Assembly: GCA_024636935.1 (NCBI GenBank)
Contig: JAGXGC010000036.1
Location: 35,160-99,159 of the forward strand
Length of the DNA stretch: 64,000 bases
DNA from: Sideroxydans sp.
GTDB taxonomy: Bacteria; Pseudomonadota; Gammaproteobacteria; Burkholderiales; Gallionellaceae
Reading direction: 5' to 3'
A program made the position numbers and the translations under genes. This document shows, one piece after another, positions 17,908 through 26,807 of this stretch (position 1 is the first letter of the stretch; the number at the start of each line of letters is the position of its first letter). The notes under the pieces are model-generated. The model saw only the letters and a program-made list of their open reading frames with translations. It searched no databases and was not told the origin of the DNA.

Positions 17908-18165
17908 TTACTTGATGCTGTGTTCCTGCATCTTCTTGCGCAGGGTGTTTCTGTTGATGCCGAGCAAGTCGGCTGTACGTGTCTGGTTGCCACCGGCGTG
18001 ACTCAGTACTGTTTCGATCAATGGTTTTTCTACACAATCGATCACCATGTCATACACGCCACAGGATGGGTTTTCGCCATCCAGGTCTTTGAAGTAATCG
18101 TTGAGTGCTTTGCGCACGTATTTGGCGATGTCGTTCTCGTTGATGCCACAATCTTCACTGCTCAT
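17908..18165 (-). CDS. fis: DNA-binding protein Fis
   Basis: This 85-residue nucleoid-associated protein and enhancer-binding regulator has a C-terminal helix-turn-helix, GGNQTRTADLLGINRNTLRKKMQEH, that matches Fis and the NtrC-type DNA-binding domain. The N-terminal part (NDIAKYVRKALNDYFKDLDG) is the dimerisation region. The ATG at 18163-18165 follows AGGGGGC at good spacing and is preferred over a GTG 33 bases upstream. It sits between dusB and purH, the usual dusB-fis arrangement, and is expected to be co-transcribed with dusB. It is slightly shorter than the 98-residue E. coli Fis, as is normal for this group. Confidence 0.93.
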   Translation of the reverse strand: MSSEDCGINENDIAKYVRKALNDYFKDLDGENPSCGVYDMVIDCVEKPLIETVLSHAGGNQTRTADLLGINRNTLRKKMQEHSIK

Positions 18166-18306
18166 TACTGCCCCCTGTTGATTCTGATACGGCGCCACTT
18201 ACCCTATAGAGCCGATACATGGCAGCGCTGACGCGCTGCCATGTGCCGACTCTGCTTCTCCTCCCGAGCCCCGACATATTTTTGTCGGTGACTCACTGCT
18301 CGCCAC

Positions 18307-19317
18307 TTACGCGGCTGCAGCCTCCCGTTCGTACTCTAGTCGAGTACTGTTAATTTTTTGCTCTTCGAAGAAATCGGTGACGGCTTGCATCTGCTCGCCC
18401 ACGCTATCCAGTTGATTCATACGATGGCGGAACACGGCGGAGCCCACCAGTCCCTTGGTGTACCAAGAGATGTGTTTGCGCGCGACGCGCAAGCCGGTGT
18501 GTTCGCCGTAGAAGTCGTACAGGTCGGCCAGATGTGCAGTCAGCACATCCATGATCTCGCCGACTTGCGGCGACATCAGGTGCGTACCTGTTGTGAGGTA
18601 GTGTTCGATCTCGCGGAACATCCAAGGACGCCCTTGTGCGGCACGGCCGATCATGACGGCGTCGGCGCCGGTATGGTCGAGTACGTACTTGGCTTTTTCC
18701 GGGGTGGTGATGTCGCCGTTGGCGATGATGGGAATGTTCACCGCGTCTTTGACGGCGCGGATGGTTTCGTATTCGGCGTCGCCAGTGTATGCGCAGGCGC
18801 GGGTGCGGCCGTGAATGGCGAGCGCCTGGATGCCACTGGCTTCGGCGATGCGCGCGATGTTGGCGGCGTTGCGATTATGTTTGTCCCAACCGGTGCGGAT
18901 CTTCAACGTGACCGGCACGTCGACTGACTTGACCACGGCTTCGAGGATCTCGGCGACCAGCAGTTCGTTCTGCATCAATGCGGAACCGGCCATGACGTTG
19001 CAGATCTTTTTAGCGGGACAGCCCATGTTGATGTCAATGATCTGCGCGCCGTTGTCCACATTGTGTTGGGCGGCTTGCGCCAGCATCTTGGGATCGGCAC
19101 CGACAATCTGCACGGAGATGGGATCGACCTCACCTTCGTGGTTGGCGCGACGCTTGGTCTTCTCGGAACCGTACAACAATGAGTTGGAAGCCACCATTTC
19201 GGACACAGCCATACCTGCCCCCATGCGCTTGCACAGGATGCGGAATGGACGATCGGTCACACCTGCCATAGGGGCGACGATCAGATTGTTCTTCAATGTG
19301 TACTTACCGATTTTCAT
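18307..19317 (-). CDS. dusB: tRNA-dihydrouridine synthase DusB
   Basis: This 336-residue FMN enzyme makes dihydrouridine in tRNA (position 17 for DusB). Signature elements are NNLIVAPMAGVTDRPFR, DINMGCPAKKI with the catalytic Cys, LKIRTGWD, AIHGRTRACAYTGDAEY, IIANGDI and DAVMIGRAAQGRPW. It is the first gene of the leftward dusB-fis-purH-(DUF262)-purD cluster, with 141 bases between its stop and fis. The 126 bases before its start, shared with the divergent hydroxylase gene, should hold both promoters. Confidence 0.96.
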   Translation of the reverse strand: MKIGKYTLKNNLIVAPMAGVTDRPFRILCKRMGAGMAVSEMVASNSLLYGSEKTKRRANHEGEVDPISVQIVGADPKMLAQAAQHNVDNGAQIIDINMGCPAKKICNVMAGSALMQNELLVAEILEAVVKSVDVPVTLKIRTGWDKHNRNAANIARIAEASGIQALAIHGRTRACAYTGDAEYETIRAVKDAVNIPIIANGDITTPEKAKYVLDHTGADAVMIGRAAQGRPWMFREIEHYLTTGTHLMSPQVGEIMDVLTAHLADLYDFYGEHTGLRVARKHISWYTKGLVGSAVFRHRMNQLDSVGEQMQAVTDFFEEQKINSTRLEYEREAAAA

Positions 19318-19443
19318 GGCGATTCCTGAAGGGGGCGGCGATTATAAATTAATCAACTCGCCCATGCTATGATGCCCAGCAGTTTTTTACGGGCAGTACC
19401 CTATCTGGGCTGTCTACTTAACCCTTAAGTGTGAGGTGTCCAT

Positions 19444-20607
19444 ATGGAGTTCGACATCATCATCGTCGGCGGTGGTCTGGTCGGCGCGAGTCTGGCTGCA
19501 TCATTGCGCGATAGCGGACTAAAGCTGGCATTGGTTGAAAGTGGTTCCTCACCTCAGGCCTCTTCAGATGAAGACGATTGGGATGCGCGCATCTACGCAT
19601 TCACCCCCGGCAACGCGGAATTCCTGCACGAATGTGGTGCATGGCAGCGATTGAATATGTCGCGCGTGCAACAAGTGGAAGAGATGCGCGTATTCGGCGA
19701 TACCGGTGCCAAGATCAATTTCAGCGCTTACCAACTGGGCGTGCCAGAGATGGCATTCATCATGGAGAGCCGTTTGTTGCATGAGGCGCTGTGGCAAGGT
19801 CTGCACGAACAAAAGAACCTGACCCTGCTGAATCCGGCGCAATGCGCGGCACTTGCCATTGACAGTGATGCGGCGAATCTGACGCTGAAAGACGGACGCG
19901 AGGTGAAGGCCAAGCTGATCGTCGGGGCCGATGGTCGCGATTCCTGGGTGCGCCATCAAGCTGTCATGCCGGAAGTGCCCACGCCCTACAACCAGCATGG
20001 TCTGGTGGCCAACTTCACCATCAGCAAAGCGCATCGCGGCATCGCTTATCAGTGGTTCACCGAGGACGGCATCCTCGCACTGCTGCCTTTACCGGGTCGT
20101 CGCATCTCTATCGTGTGGTCGGTGACGCCTGAGAAATCTGCCGAGTTACTGGCGCTGTCGCCCGAGGAACTGTGTGCGCGCGTGTCGGAAGCTTCCAATC
20201 ACACATTGGGCGATCTGAAAGTGATCACCCCTGCCGCAGCCTTTGCGTTGCGCGTGCTGAATCTGGCTCATCTCACCAAGCATCGTCTGGCACTGGTGGG
20301 CGATGCGGCGCATAACGTGCATCCACTCTCCGGACAAGGTGTGAACCTCGGCCTGCGCGACGTGCGCGAACTATCGCAAACGCTGATGCAACGCGGCGCG
20401 CTGGATTGCGGCGACCTGCGCCTGCTGCGCCGTTATGAGAAGGCAAGACAAGATGACATCCTGTCCATGCAGCTCACCACTGATGCACTGAAGCATCTAT
20501 TCGTGAATTCCAACCCGGTGCTGCGTACTCTGCGCAATGTCGGTTTGGCCGCTACCAACGCTATCGTGCCGCTGAAGAAGATGTTGGCACGTCACGCGCT
20601 CAACTGA
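19444..20607 (+). CDS. UbiH/UbiF/Coq6-family FAD monooxygenase
   Basis: This 387-residue flavoprotein hydroxylase probably adds a hydroxyl group to the ubiquinone ring during Q biosynthesis. The N-terminal GxGxxG motif (IIVGGGLVGASLAASL), the DG motif (VGADGRDSWVR) and the C-terminal FAD ribityl-binding motif (LVGDAAHNVHPLSGQGVNLGLRD) are all intact. Sequence alone does not tell which ring carbon it acts on (UbiH, UbiF, UbiI or UbiM type), so no symbol is assigned. It diverges from dusB and is followed 23 bases later by dsbC, probably in one transcript ending at 21331-21353. Confidence 0.88.
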   Translation: MEFDIIIVGGGLVGASLAASLRDSGLKLALVESGSSPQASSDEDDWDARIYAFTPGNAEFLHECGAWQRLNMSRVQQVEEMRVFGDTGAKINFSAYQLGVPEMAFIMESRLLHEALWQGLHEQKNLTLLNPAQCAALAIDSDAANLTLKDGREVKAKLIVGADGRDSWVRHQAVMPEVPTPYNQHGLVANFTISKAHRGIAYQWFTEDGILALLPLPGRRISIVWSVTPEKSAELLALSPEELCARVSEASNHTLGDLKVITPAAAFALRVLNLAHLTKHRLALVGDAAHNVHPLSGQGVNLGLRDVRELSQTLMQRGALDCGDLRLLRRYEKARQDDILSMQLTTDALKHLFVNSNPVLRTLRNVGLAATNAIVPLKKMLARHALN

Positions 20608-20630
20608 TTTTCCAACCAAGGACGCATTAA

Positions 20631-21329
20631 ATGTTCAGAACCCTGCTGTTACTGCTGCTCTCTACTTCGCTTGCTTTTGCTGCCGGCGACAAGTCTGCTT
20701 CCATCAAGGAATCGTTACAGAAATACCAGCCATTTATCGGGCCGGTGGATCAGGTGAACCCTTCGCCCATCTCCGGCTTGTATGAGGTGGTGACCGGCGA
20801 CCATATCTTCTATACCGACGAGAAGGTCGAGATATTGATCGACGGACAGATGTTCGACCTGAAGGCTCGTCGCAATCTGACCGAGGCGCGCGCGCGTACA
20901 TTGTTCGCGGTGGAGTTCGACAAGCTGCCGCTGCATCTGGCGGTGAAGAAAGTTAAAGGTAACGGCAGCCGCAAGATGGCTTACTTCACCGATCCGAACT
21001 GCGGTTACTGCAAGAAGCTGGAACAGGAACTGAAGAGCATCGACAACGTGACGCTGTATATGTTCATGTACCCGATCTTCAACGGTTCGGCTGAAAAGGT
21101 GCAGGGCGTTCTTTGCAGCAAGGATCCAGTGAAGGCTTGGGACCAATTGATGCAGGATGGCGTGCAACCCAAACCTGCCACGTGCAAAGTGCCGACCGAA
21201 GAGGTCATGGCACTGGGCCGCAAGCTTAAGGTGAATGGCACACCCGCGCTGATCTTCGCCAATGGCGTGATCAACCCCGGCTATATGCCGGCGGATAGAT
21301 TAGAAAAAGCGTTGGACGAAAACAAATAA
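20631..21329 (+). CDS. dsbC: Periplasmic disulfide isomerase DsbC
   Basis: This 232-residue secreted protein has a signal peptide (residues 1-17, cleavage after AFA) and an N-terminal dimerisation domain (about 35-90, with SPISGLYEVV and IFYTDEK). A thioredoxin-fold domain carries the active-site CGYC at 124-127, preceded by FTDPNCGYC, and the cis-Pro loop NGTPALIFANG. DsbC reshuffles wrong disulfides in periplasmic proteins and is kept reduced by DsbD. A conserved second Cys pair (C at GVLCSKD and at ATCKVP) fits the structural disulfide of the family. It follows the hydroxylase gene and ends in a strong terminator. Confidence 0.95.
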   Translation: MFRTLLLLLLSTSLAFAAGDKSASIKESLQKYQPFIGPVDQVNPSPISGLYEVVTGDHIFYTDEKVEILIDGQMFDLKARRNLTEARARTLFAVEFDKLPLHLAVKKVKGNGSRKMAYFTDPNCGYCKKLEQELKSIDNVTLYMFMYPIFNGSAEKVQGVLCSKDPVKAWDQLMQDGVQPKPATCKVPTEEVMALGRKLKVNGTPALIFANGVINPGYMPADRLEKALDENK

Positions 21330-21330
21330 A

Positions 21331-21357
21331 AAACGGGGCTTAATGCCCCGTTTTTTA
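21331..21357 (+). terminator. Terminator after dsbC
   Basis: AAACGGGGC (21331-21339) pairs with GCCCCGTTT (21345-21353), with TTAAT as the loop and a T6 run. It begins within two bases of the dsbC stop and overlaps the 3' end of the convergent cyclase gene. Confidence 0.9.
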
Positions 21358-22998
21358 TTTCTCCGCCTTACTTGCCGAGGTAGTTCTTGCAGTCCTACCT
21401 GCCGGAGCAGGCTTCTCTGCCATATCCGCCAAGGCAGTGCGTAGAGGCGGGAAGGATGGCGGCTCTTTCTGGAAGTAGCCGCGATAGCGACGCACGAAAG
21501 CTTCCGGCGGCATCTGCTTGGTGTCTTCGATCAAGCTAGGCGTGAAACCATTCACAAAAAACAACTCCATCTTGTGCGAGACCTTGCTGTGTGTCTTCTC
21601 CCGCTTCTCGCATTCGAAGAAGTCTTTGATACGACCATGCGTCTGCGCCGATAGCGCAATGCGGTTCGCCTCGCCACTCGATTCCACGCGCGAAGCGTAG
21701 TTCACCGATTCACCCCAGATGTCGTAGGCGAACTTCTGCGTACCAACCATACCCGCGATCACATGGCCAGTATGAATACCAATACGGATAGACCAGCTAG
21801 GATTGCGATTGCCGCGCTCTGTCACTGCTTGGATCATCTCCATCGCTGCCATCACAGCGTCCACCGGATGCGATGGATTACGTTCAGGCAAACCGGCCGC
21901 GCACATATAACTATCGCCGATGGTCTTCAGTTTCTCCAGGCCGTAGCGCGCGCATATCTCGTCGAAGGTGCTGAAGTAGTCGTGCAGCATATGCACGAGA
22001 TCTTCCGCTGCCAGCTTTTCAGTCGAGGCGGAGAAGCCGACGAAATCCGTGAAAAGTATCGTGACGTCTTCCAGATACTTCGGCTGCACCGTGCCTTTGC
22101 TGCGAAACTCTTCCGCCACAGTCGCCGGTAGGATGTTGCGCAACAGCGATTGCGATTCCTTAAGCTGTGCTTCCAATTCCTCATTGCGCTGATGTAGGTC
22201 CTGCTCCAGCACGCCGCACTGTTTGCGCGAAGCGTGCAGATCGTTGCTCACGGTATCAAAAGCGTTGGCGATCTCACCAAGTTCATCCCGAGTCTTCAGG
22301 CCGATGCGCGCTTCGCCCCCCTCGAGCACAGCGGCAACTCCCGGTGCAAAAGCTCGCACGCCATCCACCACACGACGATAGACGCGTACCGCAAAAGACA
22401 GTGCGATCAACAGAGACAACACAAAGAAGATCAGCGATGCGCGCTCCGACCACCATTCGACTTCTTTCAAGTGCTGGTGTGCCTGTTCGATCAACTCGCT
22501 CTCGTGCGCTTCGAGCGCCGGCAGATCCTGATAGATCAGTTGCTGACTGTAAGGCTCTGCATGCAGTACGAATTCGGTCATAGCCTGCGCGGAATCGTTG
22601 CCGAAATGTCTGTAGAACTGATGCCAGGAGGCGGACAGTTCCATGTATCGACCCTGCATGGCGGCCACCTTGTCCAGCAGCGCACCTTCTGCCTTCGATT
22701 TGAGGTGAGTGATCTCGCCTGCCACGCGCGCCGATTGCGCTTCGACCCTGTCCTTTTCCTTGGCACTGAGCGCGGGCACGCTGTCTTGCGGCAATTGTCC
22801 CAGACGGGCGACCTGCTTTTGAATATCGACGATGCCCTGTTTGATTGAAGTGGTTACTGCCAACAGTCTTGTCTCATGCTGCAATTGCTCGACTGCCTGG
22901 CTCTTCTTATGCGCGTTCCAGAAATTCAGCGCGAAGTTCAACGCAAACAGCGACAAGATTGTGAACAGAGAAAACTGGACAAGGTTTTTCAATCTCAT
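21355..22998 (-). CDS. Membrane class III adenylate/guanylate cyclase
   Basis: This 547-residue sensor has TM1 at about 8-27, a periplasmic helical region of some 150 residues, TM2 near 187-207 (LIFFVLSLLIALSFAVRVY), a HAMP linker with DELGEIANAFDTV, a short coiled coil and a class III cyclase domain (about 305-490). The catalytic landmarks are VTILFTDFVGFSAST with metal-binding Asp, LKTIGDSYMCAAG and the IRIGIHTGHVIAGMVG strand. It would make cAMP (or cGMP) in response to a periplasmic signal. The C-terminus ends in a low-complexity tail. It lies 75 bases downstream of rnpB on the same strand and converges with dsbC. Confidence 0.88.
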   Translation of the reverse strand: MRLKNLVQFSLFTILSLFALNFALNFWNAHKKSQAVEQLQHETRLLAVTTSIKQGIVDIQKQVARLGQLPQDSVPALSAKEKDRVEAQSARVAGEITHLKSKAEGALLDKVAAMQGRYMELSASWHQFYRHFGNDSAQAMTEFVLHAEPYSQQLIYQDLPALEAHESELIEQAHQHLKEVEWWSERASLIFFVLSLLIALSFAVRVYRRVVDGVRAFAPGVAAVLEGGEARIGLKTRDELGEIANAFDTVSNDLHASRKQCGVLEQDLHQRNEELEAQLKESQSLLRNILPATVAEEFRSKGTVQPKYLEDVTILFTDFVGFSASTEKLAAEDLVHMLHDYFSTFDEICARYGLEKLKTIGDSYMCAAGLPERNPSHPVDAVMAAMEMIQAVTERGNRNPSWSIRIGIHTGHVIAGMVGTQKFAYDIWGESVNYASRVESSGEANRIALSAQTHGRIKDFFECEKREKTHSKVSHKMELFFVNGFTPSLIEDTKQMPPEAFVRRYRGYFQKEPPSFPPLRTALADMAEKPAPAGRTARTTSASKAEK

Positions 22999-23073
22999 AA
23001 GTTCAGACTTTCGTATCTCTTTAGATTCGGGACGCGCGTTCTCGTCGCTTGTTAAAAGATGTCCTGCAAAATA

Positions 23074-23423
23074 AGGTGAAGCTGGCCGATAAGCCGGGTT
23101 CTGTCGTGGACAGTCATTCCTCTAGGCGTTTCGTTACCTTACGCTCAAGCAACCTACCCGCTGGCGACGCGAGCAACGTCATAGCCAGCCTATTTGGTCT
23201 TGCTCCGGATGGGGTTTACCCTGCCGTCCGTGTTACCACGTCCGCGGTGAGCTCTTACCTCGCCATTTCAACCTTACCGTCCCCCGAAGGAGCTTAGGCG
23301 GTGTATTTTCTGTGGCACTTTCCATCGCCTCACGGCGTCCGGCCGTTAACCGGCATCCCGCTCTATGGAGCCCGGACTTTCCTCTACATAATCGTACTAT
23401 GCAGCGACTGTCTAGCCAGCTTC
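23074..23423 (-). ncRNA. rnpB: RNase P RNA, bacterial type A
   Basis: The minus strand reads GAAGCTGGCTAGACAGTCGC at the 5' end, GAGGAAAGTCCGGGCTCCAT in conserved region I, GTAAGGTTGAAATGG, and ACCCGGCTTATCGGCCAGC at the 3' end, matching P1/P2/P4 of type A RNase P RNA throughout. The 5' GAAGCTGGC pairs with the 3' GCCAGCTTC to form P1. Length is about 350 nt, with ends set by analogy to E. coli. This ribozyme matures tRNA 5' ends. It lies between ppx and the cyclase gene. Its promoter and first 50 nt are repeated twice upstream. Confidence 0.97.
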
Positions 23424-23740
23424 GGGGCGGAGTTTAGCACGGTGAATGAAGAGCGTCCGGGAACCCGGACTTTAGTTCCGACGTCACGCGCTGCGCGCAT
23501 GAGTCTGCTCTGCAACTGCCGTTGTCCTCTGCGTAAACGTACGATGCAGAGAATGTCTAGCCAGCTTCAGCGCGGAGTTCAGAATGGAGGATAAGGAGCG
23601 TCCGGGAACCCGGCTTTTGTTGCGTCATCGCTGCAACTGACGTTGCACTCTGCATAAACAGACTATGCAGCGACTGTCTAGCCAGCTGTAGTGCGGAGTT
23701 CAGTATGGCGCTTAAGAAGAGTCCGGAAACCCGAACCGGG
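23401..23740. repeat. Three tandem copies of rnpB promoter and 5' end
   Basis: Three homologous units start at 23401, 23546 and 23667 (spacings 145 and 121). Each has, at the same 54-base offset, (i) the complement of the RNase P 5' region, TGTCTAGCCAGC, and (ii) the palindrome GTCCGGGAACCCGG (23455, 23600, 23721). The hairpin corresponding to P3 (CTGCAT...ATGCAG type) and the CGGAGTT -10 complement are kept in all three, but the rest of rnpB is absent from copies 2 and 3. This fills the 321-base gap between rnpB and ppx. Confidence 0.85.
23424..23470 (-). promoter_or_regulatory. Putative rnpB promoter
   Basis: Directly before the RNA start, the minus strand reads TGCTAAACT (extended -10-like, 23431-23439) followed by the GC-rich discriminator CCGCCCC. 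No clear -35 is seen. Upstream is a perfect hairpin GTCCGGGTTCCCGGAC (23455-23470). The GC-rich discriminator resembles that of stringently controlled stable-RNA promoters. Confidence 0.5.
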
Positions 23741-23744
23741 TAGA

Positions 23745-25223
23745 TCAGTTCGCTTCGATCTGCAGACTGATCCCCACAGACTTCCATAGCTTGGCCTCGG
23801 CCTGCAAGGCCGTTTCGGTCAATGGATTCTGTGCCAGCCAATCGCTGTTTAGATGCAAATGGAATTTGGTTCCGCTGAAACGTCCCTGCATCTGGGGCAG
23901 CACGACATCACTGCGGTTTCGATAGAACAAAGCAGCCAGCCGCAATGCCATCACCTTGGCAGTCACTTGCCATTCGGTTAACTGGTCGCGCACCTTTTCC
24001 AATTTGCCACGGTGTGACAGGGCAAGCAGACTCAGGCACTGCTGTGCCTTACGTGAGAAGCCGGGCATGTCGGCATTGGCGAGGATGTAGGCGGAATGTT
24101 TGTGATAACCGCTGTGGGCAACGCTGATACCTATCTCGTGCAGGTCACATGCCCATGCCAGTATCTGCATATCTTCTTCATCGGCGTGGTCATCGGCAAA
24201 TGCTTGCGCCAACTGAGCTGCCAACTTGCGTACACGTTTAGACTGCGCATGGTCGACGTGATAGCGCCGCATGAACTGCTGCACGGTCGCCTCGCGCATA
24301 TCGTTGTGCGTGAAGCGACCCAGCAAGTCGTACAACACGCCTTCGCGCAGCGCGCCCAAGGCGGGCCGCATCAGCTCAATGCCCAGTTCGCAGAAAGCGG
24401 CATACATGATGGAGAAGCCGCCGGGGAATACCGCCACGCGGTCCGCCTTCATGCCGGGAAGATCGAGCTTGCTCATATCGCCAGCTTCCAACATCTTTGC
24501 ACGCAATTTTTCCAGGCCTTCACGTGTGATGCCGGATGCGCTGAAGCCGCTCTGCTCCAGCACATCGCAGATCACCCGTGCGGTACCAGACGAGCCGAGT
24601 GCCAAGCTCCAGTGGCCGTGAGAATATTCCGAGATGATGGCTTGCAGCTCGTTTCGCGCGGCCAGTTCTGCTTGTTTGAGATTTGATTTGGTGAGCTTGC
24701 CGTCGGCGAAGAATCGTCCGCTGTAACTGACGCAGCCCATGTAAAGACTTTCCAAGTGGATAGGTTGCAAGCCTTCACCGATGATGAATTCTGTGGAGCC
24801 GCCGCCGATGTCCATCACCAAGCGTCGCCCTTCATCTTGCGGCAATCCCTGCGCGACACCCAAATAGATCAAACGCGCTTCTTCACGACCGGCGATGACT
24901 TCAATGGGAAAGCCGAGCGCCTCTTCTGCCAGCTTGAGAAATTCCGGGGCATTCTTGGCGACACGCAGAGAGTTGGTGCCGACGGCGCGTACCGCTTCGC
25001 GCGGCAAATCGCGCAGACGCTCGCCAAAGCGTTGCAGACATTCGAGTGCGCGTTTTTGGGAGGCTTGATCTAGACGTTTATCTGAAGTGATGCCGGATGC
25101 GAGACGCACCGCTTCACGCAGTCCATCCAGCATATAGAGCTGGTCGTTCTCGACGCGTGCAACCTGTAGCCTGAAACTATTGGAACCGAGATCGACCGCG
25201 GCAAGGAGTGGCTGGCGATGCAA
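23745..25223 (-). CDS. ppx: Exopolyphosphatase (Ppx/GppA family)
   Basis: This 492-residue ASKHA-fold enzyme removes terminal phosphates from polyphosphate (or pppGpp for GppA). Motifs include AAVDLGSNSFRLQVARVE, VRAVGTNSLRVAKN, LVMDIGGGSTEFIIG and SLGSSGTARVI, then a C-terminal HD-like helical region (CDLHEIGISVAHSGYHKHSAYILAN). The start appears to be TTG (25221-25223), since the DLGSNS strand lies only 10 residues later. It begins 15 bases after phoU, so the pair probably forms one transcript tied to phosphate metabolism. Confidence 0.92.
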   Translation of the reverse strand: MHRQPLLAAVDLGSNSFRLQVARVENDQLYMLDGLREAVRLASGITSDKRLDQASQKRALECLQRFGERLRDLPREAVRAVGTNSLRVAKNAPEFLKLAEEALGFPIEVIAGREEARLIYLGVAQGLPQDEGRRLVMDIGGGSTEFIIGEGLQPIHLESLYMGCVSYSGRFFADGKLTKSNLKQAELAARNELQAIISEYSHGHWSLALGSSGTARVICDVLEQSGFSASGITREGLEKLRAKMLEAGDMSKLDLPGMKADRVAVFPGGFSIMYAAFCELGIELMRPALGALREGVLYDLLGRFTHNDMREATVQQFMRRYHVDHAQSKRVRKLAAQLAQAFADDHADEEDMQILAWACDLHEIGISVAHSGYHKHSAYILANADMPGFSRKAQQCLSLLALSHRGKLEKVRDQLTEWQVTAKVMALRLAALFYRNRSDVVLPQMQGRFSGTKFHLHLNSDWLAQNPLTETALQAEAKLWKSVGISLQIEAN

Positions 25224-25238
25224 AGTGCTTCTGGCAGC

Positions 25239-25946
25239 TTACTGCTGCACTTCCCGCTCGATCTCTTCAACGGTGACGTGACGCACGTCGCGGCCTTTGA
25301 CCATATAGACCACGTATTCGGACATGTTCTTGGCATGGTCGCCGATGCGCTCGATGGCCTTGGCCACGAACAGGATCTCCAGCGAGGTGGAAATGGTGCG
25401 CGGATCTTCCATCATGAAGGTGATGAGATAACGCATGATGGCACGGAACTCTTCGTCCACTTGTTCATCCTGACGCACGACTTCAGCTGCGGCAGTGAGA
25501 TTGAGGCGTGCGAAAGCATCCAGCGATTTACGCAACATGTCGAGGGCGATCTCACCTGCATGCTTGATCTCGTTATAACGCGGCAGATGCAGGCGCTCTT
25601 TCTGCGACAGCAGCTTGGCCATGCGCGCGATCTTCTCGGCTTCGTCGCCGATGCGCTCCAGATCGGTGATGGTCTTGATGACGGTCATCACCATGCGCAG
25701 GTCGCCTGCGGCTGGCTGGCGACGCACCAGGATGTGGTTGCAGCTTTCGTCGATCTCGACTTCCATCAGGTTCACGCGATGATCATCTTCGATCACTTGC
25801 GTCATCAGTGCGACATCACCCGTAACCAACGATTCGATAGCCAGCTTGATCTGGTTCTCGACCAGTCCGCCCATCTGCAGCACGCGCGCACGAACGGCTT
25901 CCAGTTCTGCGTCGAATTGTTTGGATGTGTGTTCGGTACCGACCAT
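25239..25946 (-). CDS. phoU: Phosphate-signalling protein PhoU
   Basis: This 235-residue all-helical protein is made of two PhoU repeats. The metal-binding ExxxD-type signatures are visible: ERIGDEAEKIARMAK in the first half and ERIGDHAKNMSEYVVYM in the second. PhoU binds PstB and the PhoR kinase and keeps the Pho regulon off when phosphate is ample. No pst transporter or phoBR gene is in the window, so here phoU is paired with ppx rather than with pst, a known alternative in beta- and gammaproteobacteria. Confidence 0.95.
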   Translation of the reverse strand: MVGTEHTSKQFDAELEAVRARVLQMGGLVENQIKLAIESLVTGDVALMTQVIEDDHRVNLMEVEIDESCNHILVRRQPAAGDLRMVMTVIKTITDLERIGDEAEKIARMAKLLSQKERLHLPRYNEIKHAGEIALDMLRKSLDAFARLNLTAAAEVVRQDEQVDEEFRAIMRYLITFMMEDPRTISTSLEILFVAKAIERIGDHAKNMSEYVVYMVKGRDVRHVTVEEIEREVQQ

Positions 25947-26006
25947 GATTATTCCTTAAAAGATTGTGCAAATTACGAAAGCTAACAGAGCACCGTTAAA
26001 TTTTTG

Positions 26007-26675
26007 TTACTTGACTGTCATTGTCTGCACGCCGTCCGGCGTGCCCAGCAGCAGCACATCAGCAGGACGTAGCGCGAACAGGCCGTTGGTCACTACACCG
26101 GGCAAATGATTCAGCTTAGCTTCCAGCTCTGTCGGATTCATGATTGATAAGCCATGCACATCAAGGATGACGTTGCCGTTGTCGGTTGTGAAGCCCTCAC
26201 GCAGTTTTGGCTGACCACCCAGCTTCACCATTTCGCGTGCGATGTAGCTTTGCGCCATCGGAATGACTTCGATCGGCAGCGGAAACTTGCCCAGCACATC
26301 GACCAGTTTGCTTTGGTCACACAAGCAGATGAATTTGGCGCTTGCTGCTGCGACAATCTTCTCGCGCGTCAATGCGCCACCGCCGCCTTTGACCATGTGC
26401 ATGTGTTTGGTGATCTCGTCTGCGCCATCCACATACACCGGCAGATCGCCCGCGTCATTCAGCGACAGCACTTCGATACCGTGGCCTTGCAAACGTTTGG
26501 CGGAAGCTTCAGAACTGGCGACTGCACCGCGAATCTTGCCTTTGATCTTGGCCAGCTCATCGATGAAAAAATTAGCTGTGGAGCCGGTGCCTACACCTAC
26601 TATGCAATCGCTGGGAACGTAGGCAATCGCTGCTTGGGCGACTGCGAGTTTCAAATCATCTTGTGTCATTGCCAT
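26007..26675 (-). CDS. rpiA: Ribose-5-phosphate isomerase A
   Basis: This 222-residue enzyme interconverts ribose-5-phosphate and ribulose-5-phosphate in the pentose phosphate and Calvin pathways. Conserved blocks are [69 protein letters not shown] and GNVILDVHG. The length matches E. coli RpiA (219). Either of two closely spaced ATGs (MAMTQ) could be used. It lies 60 bases before phoU on the same strand. The 221 bases upstream contain a decayed tRNA. Confidence 0.96.
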   Translation of the reverse strand: MAMTQDDLKLAVAQAAIAYVPSDCIVGVGTGSTANFFIDELAKIKGKIRGAVASSEASAKRLQGHGIEVLSLNDAGDLPVYVDGADEITKHMHMVKGGGGALTREKIVAAASAKFICLCDQSKLVDVLGKFPLPIEVIPMAQSYIAREMVKLGGQPKLREGFTTDNGNVILDVHGLSIMNPTELEAKLNHLPGVVTNGLFALRPADVLLLGTPDGVQTMTVK

Positions 26676-26807
26676 ATCTATCTCTTTATAGTCTTTATTG
26701 GTGTCCGATTATTGCAGGAATTCGGAGAATAAGGAAACGAGATGCCATTGCAGCGGATGGCCAACCACTTTCCCATATCTCCATACGCAATAGGATTTAC
26801 CCGCAGC

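Noticed and set aside
16261..18231. 656-codon open frame on the plus strand, antisense to purH and fis
   Set aside because: Its length comes from codon bias of purH on the other strand. It crosses two real genes, has no recognisable protein features and is rich in Gly/Val/Asp repeats typical of shadow frames.
22234..22848. 204-codon plus-strand frame within the cyclase gene
   Set aside because: It is a shadow of the real minus-strand cyclase, with no motif or ribosome binding site.
23049..23594. Small plus-strand frames over rnpB and its repeats
   Set aside because: The region is structural RNA and repeat. The frames translate RNase P sequence and show no coding character.
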